Positions 1-5,660 of a DNA stretch of 6,677 nucleotides are shown piece by piece (within the stretch, counting starts at the first letter, position 1; each line of letters starts with the position of its first letter). This stretch comes from an uncultured Clostridium sp. (GTDB lineage: Bacteria; Bacillota; Clostridia; TANB77; CAG-508), in NCBI GenBank assembly GCA_947057505.1, contig CAMSEM010000067.1, positions 1 through 6,677 on the forward strand. The letters are read 5' to 3'. The notes beneath the pieces were generated by a model. It did no database searches. It saw only the letters and a list, made by a program, of their open reading frames with translations, and had not been told where the DNA came from. Made by a program: the position numbers and the translations under genes.

Positions 1-41
1 TTTTAGTAGCATGAATACGATCCAAGTCACGGGCGTGAAAG

Positions 42-1772
42 ATGAAGCTAAGCATTAGTCCATTTGCAATATGCTTTTTAGCAGCAATGCTGAGCAATGG
101 TAAATCTATAGGAATTCCCTATGTGCTAACTTTAATAGGCACATTTATTTCCTTTGGAACTAATAACTTACTCATTTATTTTTTAACAAGTTTAGTATTT
201 TTTGCTCTTGTTCTAATAAAAAGACCAAAACAACAAGAGGAAGTAAACGAAAAAAACAAGTTAGCAACACATTTAGTAGTAGCAGTATTATTAGTACAAA
301 TTGTTCCAATGTTTTTTAGAAGCTTTTACATATATGACTTGTTAACAAGTATAGCCTTAACAATAGCTAGCTATGTATTTTATAAAATATTTGCTAACTC
401 TATTTTAATGATTTATGAGTTTGGTAAAAAAAGAGCATTTTCTATTGAAGAAGTAATGGGAACAAGCTTGCTACTTGCTATTACTTTGTGTGCTTTAGGA
501 GACTTTAGTATTTTTGGATATAGCTTAAGAAATATTTTAAGCATTCTATTAGTTCTTATATTAGGTTGGAAAAATGGAATGTTAGTAGGTGCTACAGGAG
601 GAATAACCATAGGTGTGGTACTTGGTATCATTGCTAATAGCGAGCCTATTATGGTAGCTTCATATGCAATATCTGGCTTACTTGCAGGAATTTTTTACCG
701 ATTAGGAAGAATTGGTGTAGTAGTTGGCTTTATATTAGGAAATGTGGTATTAACTTATGTGGCTAACGGAAATACAGTACCAGTTATTCTAATTCAAGAA
801 ATATTAATTGCATTTTTAGGTCTGCTTGCTGTACCAAAAAGATTTCAAATTGATATTACAGATTTATATGGCAAAAATAAATTGTTGCCAGAAACAACGA
901 CGAGAGGATTGACACAAAATGAAGATACTATTTACAAATTAAATAGTATGTCACATGCAATTAGCGATTTAGCTAAAAGCTATGAAGAAGCAGCAAGTAC
1001 CATTTTAGAAGAAAAAGACTTGCAAGAACAAGAATTATCAAATAAGCAAATTTTTATAGAAGAATTAAATTTAAATTTGGTAGAGTTAGAAAATAACTTG
1101 CTATATGAAGACATACAAAGCAATCAAAACGATGTGGTGGATGAAATATTTAAACATTTAATAAAAAATGAGCTGATTACAGAAAAAGAATTAGTACAAA
1201 TCTTTGAAAATCATAATCAATACATTATTGGCTTTAAAGAAAAAAGTGAACAAGTGGTAAATGATGTTTCGAAAATGATAAAAGCAATTAACTATTCTTA
1301 TCGTATTAGCAAAATGAACTTCATTTGGAAAAAGAAAATGGAGGAAAACAAAAAAACAGTAGCCTCAGGACTAGATGGAGTATCCAAAGCAATTTCTTCT
1401 ATGGCAGAAGAAATGAAAGAAGAAAATGTAGAACCATTTGAAGAACAAAAAAAGGAAATTATAGCATTACTTGCTCAAAAAGAAATTGAAATAAGTCAAT
1501 TAAAAATTAAGCAAAATGCATCAGGTAGATACTTTGTAGAAGTATATACCAATATATGTGACGATATAGAAGGTAAACAATGCAATATCAAAAAAATTGC
1601 CAAAGTCATAGAAAAAGTATTAAAAGACAAATTAATTATTCAAGGACAAGAATGTGGTTTAAGACAGCAAAAAGGCATTTGTAAATTTACCTATTATTCA
1701 AAAGACAAATATAGTTTGCAAGTAGGTGTGGCAGGAGCTACTAAGATAGGTTCACCAGTATCACGGAGATAG
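42..1772 (+). CDS. spoIIE: Stage II sporulation protein E, N-terminal membrane and regulatory part (frameshifted gene, 5' end unclear)
   Basis: SpoIIE is the Mn-dependent PP2C-type phosphatase of the division septum; it dephosphorylates SpoIIAA and so releases sigma-F in the forespore. This frame holds the non-catalytic part. Residues 1 to about 270 are a series of hydrophobic membrane segments (the family has about ten). Residues about 270-555 are the soluble, helix-rich central domain that in Bacillus mediates oligomerisation and FtsZ contact. The end (VGVAGATKIGSPVS) is the conserved lead-in to the phosphatase. The frame then reads two arginine codons and TAG because of an extra base near 1764; rejoined with 1765-2367 the product is about 774 residues, against 827 in B. 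subtilis. ATG 42 has no clear Shine-Dalgarno and starts inside what is normally the first membrane helix (PFAICFLAAML matches PFALPFFGAML of B. subtilis), with an in-frame TGA at 36-38. The true N-terminus probably lies to the left in another frame. Family assignment is firm; the start is not. Confidence 0.85.
   Translation: MKLSISPFAICFLAAMLSNGKSIGIPYVLTLIGTFISFGTNNLLIYFLTSLVFFALVLIKRPKQQEEVNEKNKLATHLVVAVLLVQIVPMFFRSFYIYDLLTSIALTIASYVFYKIFANSILMIYEFGKKRAFSIEEVMGTSLLLAITLCALGDFSIFGYSLRNILSILLVLILGWKNGMLVGATGGITIGVVLGIIANSEPIMVASYAISGLLAGIFYRLGRIGVVVGFILGNVVLTYVANGNTVPVILIQEILIAFLGLLAVPKRFQIDITDLYGKNKLLPETTTRGLTQNEDTIYKLNSMSHAISDLAKSYEEAASTILEEKDLQEQELSNKQIFIEELNLNLVELENNLLYEDIQSNQNDVVDEIFKHLIKNELITEKELVQIFENHNQYIIGFKEKSEQVVNDVSKMIKAINYSYRISKMNFIWKKKMEENKKTVASGLDGVSKAISSMAEEMKEENVEPFEEQKKEIIALLAQKEIEISQLKIKQNASGRYFVEVYTNICDDIEGKQCNIKKIAKVIEKVLKDKLIIQGQECGLRQQKGICKFTYYSKDKYSLQVGVAGATKIGSPVSRR
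1761..1772 (+). other. spoIIE: Frameshift site in spoIIE (one extra base near 1764)
   Basis: The upstream frame reads TCA CGG AGA TAG (Ser-Arg-Arg-stop). Skipping the C at 1764 gives TCA GGA GAT AGC (Ser-Gly-Asp-Ser), exactly the conserved SGDS motif that opens the SpoIIE phosphatase domain, and the frame then stays open to 2367. The extra base is not in a homopolymer run. It may be a sequencing or assembly error, a real inactivating mutation, or (least likely) a +1 recoding site. Confidence 0.85.
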
Positions 1773-2367
1773 CCATGTAGAAACAAAGCTAGAAGATGGT
1801 AAATATTTGCTTGCCATCAGTGATGGCATGGGTTCTGGACCAGAAGCAATGAAAAGCAGTAAAATTGCAATAAAAATGCTAGAAAGGTTATTAAAAGCTG
1901 GGTTTGATAAAGAAATATCATTAAAGCTAATCAATTCTACCTTAATTGCGAATACGCAACAAGACATGTATGCCACATTGGATATGCAAATATTAGACCT
2001 ATATGCAGGTAATATGGAATTTATTAAAAGTGGAGCATGCCCAACTTTTATTAAAAGAAATAAAGAAGTAAAATTATTAAAATCTTTAAACCTACCAACT
2101 GGAATTTTAGCAGAAACAGATTTAGTAGTATACGACTACGACTTAGAAGATGGAGATATACTAATTATGTGCAGTGATGGGATCATAGATAGTAATACAG
2201 AATATATCAATAGAGAACTTTGGGTAAAATATTTGCTAGAAGATATGCAAACAGGGGATGCACAACAAATAGCCAATATGATATTAAATGAGGCAATAGA
2301 TAATCAATTTGGAATGCAAAAAGATGACATGACGGTTCTTGTAGCAAAAGTCTTTTGCCAGCACTAG
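1765..2367 (+). CDS. spoIIE: Stage II sporulation protein E, C-terminal PP2C phosphatase domain (frameshifted gene)
   Basis: This is the catalytic domain that dephosphorylates SpoIIAA. In frame from 1765 it reads Gly-Asp-Ser-His, then LAISDGMGSG, IMCSDGIID and KDDMTVLV. These supply the metal-binding aspartates of PP2C phosphatases, corresponding to D610, D628, D746 and D795 of B. subtilis SpoIIE. Here the aspartate codons are at 1768, 1822, 2176 and within 2326-2331. NLPTGIL matches the NLPIGII motif. All catalytic positions are intact, so apart from the single-base break the domain shows no decay. TTG 1807 lies inside the domain, after the first metal-binding aspartate and without a ribosome binding site, so it is not a real start. 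The coding sequence is best treated as the second half of one spoIIE gene, with the stop at 2365-2367 followed by a terminator. Confidence 0.85.
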   Translation, partial: GDSHVETKLEDGKYLLAISDGMGSGPEAMKSSKIAIKMLERLLKAGFDKEISLKLINSTLIANTQQDMYATLDMQILDLYAGNMEFIKSGACPTFIKRNKEVKLLKSLNLPTGILAETDLVVYDYDLEDGDILIMCSDGIIDSNTEYINRELWVKYLLEDMQTGDAQQIANMILNEAIDNQFGMQKDDMTVLVAKVFCQH

Positions 2368-2438
2368 GAGCTGATTACTTATCTTAAAAATAGAAATCTA
2401 AATGAGACATAATTACTAGGCTTAAAAAATTATATAAG

Positions 2439-2472
2439 ACTACTTAGAGGAGATACCTTTAAGTAGTTTTTG
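2439..2472 (+). terminator. Rho-independent terminator of spoIIE
   Basis: ACTACTTAGAGG (2439-2450) pairs with CCTTTAAGTAGT (2456-2467) around an AGATA loop: 12 pairs including one G-U. TTTTT follows at once from the end of the stem. It lies about 70 bases after the spoIIE stop and separates spoIIE from the LCP gene. Confidence 0.85.
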
Positions 2473-2685
2473 TTAAGAGAAGCGGAAATTAAGACAAGAT
2501 TTATAGCTAGTTAAGGTAAGATTAGATAAATTAAGAATTTGAATTGATTTTTCTAGAATGCCACATCTAGATAGGCAAATTTCTCAATGAATTCTAACAT
2601 ATTGCCTTTAGCTAACATTCAATTTTGATGCTATTTTTTCTTTATTAATTATATGTGAATAATTTGTGAAAATCATATAAAAATA
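2473..2685. other. Non-coding region between spoIIE terminator and LCP promoter
   Basis: I find no plausible gene here. It holds two TCTAGA palindromes (2552-2557, 2566-2571), an AGGCAA (2573-2578) inverted against TTGCCT at 2602-2607, a small hairpin-like stretch around 2611-2635 (TAGC...GCTA followed by T), and a direct repeat TGTGAA-N5-TGTGAA at 2654-2670 just ahead of the LCP promoter. These may be binding sites, but AT-rich sequence gives such matches by chance. Confidence 0.4.
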
Positions 2686-2714
2686 TTGCCTTCTATTTAT
2701 AAATTTGTTATACT
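2686..2714 (+). promoter_or_regulatory. Sigma-A type promoter for the LCP gene
   Basis: The -35 box TTGCCT (2686-2691) and -10 box TATACT (2709-2714) are separated by 17 bases, with TG at 2706-2707 giving an extended -10 (TGtTATACT). Transcription should begin near 2721. This places 2686 inside the promoter, so an upstream TTG at 2686 cannot be the translation start. Confidence 0.7.
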
Positions 2715-2748
2715 AAAACATAGAAAAAATGTGAAAAGGGTGAAAACT

Positions 2749-4020
2749 TTGAAAAGTAAAAATAAACAAGATAAAAAAAGAAGAAAAAAGAAGGGAACTG
2801 GCAAAAAAATATTATTAGTCTTATTATTTATTATTCTAATAATAGGAGCTGTTTTTGGTTATAAAGTATATAAAAATGGTGGGGGATTAAAAGGCTTTTT
2901 AGCAACAGCAATTGGTCACGATCAAGAAACGGTTAAAAACTTACCTAAAATGTATTGCTTATTATTAGGTCAAAGTGAAACTTTAACTGACACCATTATG
3001 GTTGCAGAATATGATCCACAAGCACAACAAGCTTCTATTTTATCAATACCTAGAGATACCTTTATAGGAGATAGTAAAGCAACAGCAACTGCAAGTCATA
3101 AAATTAATGCAGTATACTCTTATGGAGGTGCAGAAAAAACTTTAAAAGAAGTAAATGAGTTAACCGGTCTTGATATTAAATATTATTTAAAGGTAGATAC
3201 AAAAGCATTTAAAAAATTAGTAGATGAAATTGGTGGTGTTACCTTTAATGTACCAATTGACATGAAATATGATGACAAAAGGCAAAATTTACATATTAAT
3301 TTAAAAGCAGGAGAGCAACTACTAGATGGAGATAAGGCAGAGCAAGTAGTAAGATTTAGACACAATAATGATGGAAGTACTTATCCATATGAATATGGAA
3401 TGGAAGATATTGGAAGGATGAAAACACAAAGGAACTTTTTAACAGCTTTAGCAAAACAAACCTTAAAACCAGAAAACATATTTAAAATAAATGCTTTTAT
3501 AGACATAGCAAAAGAAAATGTTGAAACTAACTTAGACTTTGATACCATAAAAGACTATGTTCCATATATTGTAGAATTTAATATGGCTAATTTACAAACA
3601 CAACATTTACCTGGAGAATCTGCTAAAATAAATGGTTGGTGGTTCTATGAAGCAAATGAGGCAAAAACAGCAGAAATTATTGATCAATTTTTCTTAAATC
3701 CAACACAAGATGATGAAGTTGATACCAGCAGTATAGACACTTCTGGAATTGATAAAACAAAAATAAAAATAGAATTACTAAATGGTAGTCATAGTAATGC
3801 TAAATTAGAAAGAATAAAAAAACGTTTAGAAAAAGCAGGATACACGATAGCTGAAACCAGAGAAATTGCAGATACAGAAAATACAGTGATTATAGCAAGA
3901 GGTGACATAGAAGAGCCAATTCAAGAAGAATTAAAACTATTACTAGATACAAAACATATATCTTTTGCTGAAAAAGATAAAATGAATATTACCCTTATTA
4001 TAGGTAAAACAGAAAAGTAA
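2749..4020 (+). CDS. LCP (LytR-CpsA-Psr) family wall glycopolymer ligase with LytR_C domain
   Basis: LCP proteins transfer anionic glycopolymers (teichoic acid or capsule type) from a lipid carrier to peptidoglycan outside the membrane. The product is 423 residues from TTG 2749. A Lys/Arg-rich cytosolic start is followed by one membrane anchor (about 21-41), the LCP domain (about 68-235), an acidic Ser/Thr linker, and a LytR_C domain (about 336-423, beginning KIKIELLNGS). Family landmarks are TDTIMVA with D81, SIPRDTF with R102 and D103, KINAVYSYGG, VDEIGGV, VRFRH (R202, R204) and DIGRMKTQRNFL (R223, R228), which together form the pyrophosphate and lipid pocket. TTG 2749 is preferred because AAGGGTG ends 6 bases before it and the promoter covers 2686-2714. 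GTG 2731 or 2740 remain possible. The gene is monocistronic by its own promoter and terminator. The family call is firm; the exact polymer is unknown. Confidence 0.9.
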   Translation: MKSKNKQDKKRRKKKGTGKKILLVLLFIILIIGAVFGYKVYKNGGGLKGFLATAIGHDQETVKNLPKMYCLLLGQSETLTDTIMVAEYDPQAQQASILSIPRDTFIGDSKATATASHKINAVYSYGGAEKTLKEVNELTGLDIKYYLKVDTKAFKKLVDEIGGVTFNVPIDMKYDDKRQNLHINLKAGEQLLDGDKAEQVVRFRHNNDGSTYPYEYGMEDIGRMKTQRNFLTALAKQTLKPENIFKINAFIDIAKENVETNLDFDTIKDYVPYIVEFNMANLQTQHLPGESAKINGWWFYEANEAKTAEIIDQFFLNPTQDDEVDTSSIDTSGIDKTKIKIELLNGSHSNAKLERIKKRLEKAGYTIAETREIADTENTVIIARGDIEEPIQEELKLLLDTKHISFAEKDKMNITLIIGKTEK

Positions 4021-4038
4021 TAAACTTTTCTGTTTTAC
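4004..4038. terminator. Bidirectional terminator between the LCP gene and dacF
   Basis: GTAAAACAGAAAAGT (4004-4018) and ACTTTTCTGTTTTAC (4024-4038) form a perfect 15-bp inverted repeat with a 5-base AATAA loop. On either strand the 3' arm is T-rich, so the structure can end transcription from both sides. It contains the LCP stop codon (4018-4020) and lies 6 bases beyond the dacF stop on the other strand. Confidence 0.8.
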
Positions 4039-4044
4039 TAAAAT

Positions 4045-5382
4045 CTATTTTAAATTATTTAATGAGGTAAAACGGAAGTGACCTCCACCTTTATTTTTCT
4101 TATAAGAATGTTTCTTAAATTTCTTTTTATTTAAATTCTTATCTTTTGGATTTCGTAATAATAAATAAATCAAGTAAACAGTAACCATAATTAATACTAT
4201 ACGAATTAAAATAGGTAGTACACTAGAAGCAATAACACTATTTCCGGCAATCAAATTAGAAGAGTAAGTTTCATCATCAACATGGTAGGTAATTGTTCCA
4301 ATAACACTATTAACTGAAATAGGAGCTTTTAATTTATCTTGAAAAACAATTTCTGGAGTAAGTTCTTCTTTCATATTTTGTGGCAGTAAAATAGAAATTT
4401 CATCTTGCACTAGTACCTCTAGATTTTTAGTATCTTTGGTAGCACCCTTAACTGTTATTTGCTGTAGAATACTATTTTTTTCATTTACAGTTTGTATTTT
4501 GTAATGGTCAAAAGCATAATTAAATAAATTAATACAATCTAAATATCTTTGACTCAAGCCATCTTTAGTAGACTCGGCACCTAAAATTACTACAATGACT
4601 TCTAAATTATTTTTTTTAGCCCCTGCAATAATGCAAGAACCAGCCTCACTAGTATAGCCAGTTTTAATACCAATTGCATTAGGATAATAATAATTATCTT
4701 TAGCCTTACTGTAATTTTCTCTTAACAAGTCATTTGTAGTATGAAAAATACGGTCAGTTTTATTATATTTATTAGTAGTAGGCAAAGTATAAGTAGTTTT
4801 CTTTACAATATCTCTAATTGTTTTATTATTCATAGCATATTTACCCATCAGTGCCAAATCATAAGCAGTTGTAGTATGATTTTTATTGTAAATACCATTT
4901 GCATTTACAAAATGAGTATTTAAGCAGCCAATTTCTTTAGCTTTTTCGTTCATTAAATCAGCAAACTTATCTACACTACCAGAAATATGCTCAGCCAAAA
5001 CATTAGCAGCATCATTGGCAGAAGGAATTAAAAGAATATGAAGTAATTGTTCAATAGTAAGTTCTTCTCCTTCTTTAATATTAGCATTTACATAACTGGA
5101 AGGAACTGTAAAAATAGCATTGTGGCTTACAGTAGCAATATCAGTTAATTTGCATTTTTCAACAGCCAAAATAGCAGTCATGATTTTAGTAGTACTAGCT
5201 GGATACATTATTTTGTGAGAATCTTTTTCGTACAAAATTTGGCCAGTTTCCTTTTCTATTAAAATGCAAGAAGGCGAATAAGTGTGAAGAGTAGAGTTTG
5301 CATAAGAAAGTGGACAAGACCATATTAGTTGAATTAACAAGATAGAAATAAATAGTAATAAAAAATACTTTATTCTTTTCAT
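4045..5382 (-). CDS. dacF: D-alanyl-D-alanine carboxypeptidase (peptidase S11, DacF/DacB type)
   Basis: This low-molecular-weight penicillin-binding protein removes the terminal D-Ala from peptidoglycan pentapeptides outside the membrane and limits cross-linking. A signal peptide spans about 1-29 (Lys/Arg start, hydrophobic core, cleavage near YANS). The three active-site motifs are all present: STTK at 63-66 (nucleophile Ser63, Lys66), SAN at 121-123 and KTG at 240-242. A PBP5-like beta domain follows (about 296-375), then a hydrophobic segment (about 388-409) and a 35-residue tail rich in lysine. Many family members carry only an amphipathic helix at the end, so this one is more firmly anchored. 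On the minus strand AAGGAGA precedes the ATG by about 10 bases. It converges on the LCP gene and diverges from comEA. DacF and DacB act in spore cortex formation in Bacillus, and the spoIIE neighbourhood fits such a role, but a vegetative role is equally possible; the symbol is a best guess within the family. Confidence 0.88.
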   Translation of the reverse strand: MKRIKYFLLLFISILLIQLIWSCPLSYANSTLHTYSPSCILIEKETGQILYEKDSHKIMYPASTTKIMTAILAVEKCKLTDIATVSHNAIFTVPSSYVNANIKEGEELTIEQLLHILLIPSANDAANVLAEHISGSVDKFADLMNEKAKEIGCLNTHFVNANGIYNKNHTTTAYDLALMGKYAMNNKTIRDIVKKTTYTLPTTNKYNKTDRIFHTTNDLLRENYSKAKDNYYYPNAIGIKTGYTSEAGSCIIAGAKKNNLEVIVVILGAESTKDGLSQRYLDCINLFNYAFDHYKIQTVNEKNSILQQITVKGATKDTKNLEVLVQDEISILLPQNMKEELTPEIVFQDKLKAPISVNSVIGTITYHVDDETYSSNLIAGNSVIASSVLPILIRIVLIMVTVYLIYLLLRNPKDKNLNKKKFKKHSYKKNKGGGHFRFTSLNNLK

Positions 5383-5390
5383 TTTAAACA

Positions 5391-5431
5391 GTTCTCCTTT
5401 ATGTATACTATGGTTAAAACAAAGTTAAATA
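5391..5431 (-). promoter_or_regulatory. dacF ribosome binding site and possible sporulation-type promoter
   Basis: On the minus strand the Shine-Dalgarno AAGGAGA (plus-strand TCTCCTT, 5393-5399) precedes the dacF ATG. Upstream, CATAGTA (plus-strand TACTATG, 5407-5413) matches the CATnnTA -10 pattern of forespore factors sigma-G/sigma-F. TTATA lies 17 bases further up as a partial -35. The start point would fall near 5400, leaving a very short leader. No good sigma-A pair is seen here. The match is short and unproven. Confidence 0.3.
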
Positions 5432-5496
5432 TAAATATATATTAAATGGTAGATAATTTCAAGAGATAAGGCAAAAGTTATAAAAAAAGGAGGAAA

Positions 5497-5625
5497 TTGT
5501 TCAGTCGAAATTCTTGTAATATAGTAATTTTTTCAATATGTCATAGATACTCATTTGGCTTGATAGCAAAATTAAAATACCTTGCTACGATTAAAAAGTT
5601 CTATATTATAAGGATTCATAAGTAA
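5497..5625 (+). CDS. Doubtful small ORF, 42 codons
   Basis: A TTG at 5497 opens a 42-codon frame ending at TAA 5623-5625. It sits behind a strong Shine-Dalgarno-like AAAAAAAGGAGG (5482-5493). The spacing from GGAGG to TTG is only 3 bases, shorter than usual. The peptide has no recognisable motif and no clear membrane helix (a moderately hydrophobic stretch covers residues 9-27). I do not recognise it, and it may be chance; it is recorded because the ribosome-site match is conspicuous in otherwise non-coding DNA. Confidence 0.15.
   Translation: MFSRNSCNIVIFSICHRYSFGLIAKLKYLATIKKFYIIRIHK
5582..5609 (+). promoter_or_regulatory. Possible sigma-A promoter for comEA
   Basis: TTGCTA (5582-5587) and TATTAT (5604-5609) are spaced by 16 bases and match 4 of 6 and 5 of 6 of the consensus. 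Transcription would start near 5616, about 45 bases before the comEA ATG. TTGCTA is also the right arm of a 6-bp inverted repeat with TAGCAA (5564-5569). Confidence 0.35.
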
Positions 5626-5660
5626 CAAATATTGAATATTTATAAAAGGAGGGAAAATGT

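Noticed and set aside
27..32. TCACGG shared by both suspected spoIIE breaks (27-32 and 1761-1766)
   Set aside because: A six-base match can arise by chance, and the in-frame TGA at 36-38 means any shift at the left end must lie after this motif, so a common cause is not supported.
413..631. Minus-strand frame inside spoIIE
   Set aside because: It is antisense to a well-supported coding region and shows no recognisable protein features or ribosome site.
1761..1976. Minus-strand frame across the spoIIE break
   Set aside because: It is antisense to the conserved PP2C motifs; the open frame follows from the codon bias of the sense strand.
1807..2367. A separate PP2C phosphatase gene starting at TTG 1807
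   Set aside because: The start has no ribosome site and lies after the first metal-binding aspartate (1768-1770), so it would make an incomplete enzyme. The upstream sequence continues the SpoIIE match in the same frame back to 1765.
2663..2674. Spo0A box upstream of the LCP gene
   Set aside because: TTTGTGAAAA lacks the central C of TTTGTCGAAA-type boxes, so the match is one base short and not convincing.
3183..3365. Minus-strand frame inside the LCP gene
   Set aside because: It is antisense to the LCP core motifs and has no independent support.
4741..4923. Plus-strand frame inside dacF
   Set aside because: It is antisense to the carboxypeptidase domain and has no motif or ribosome site.
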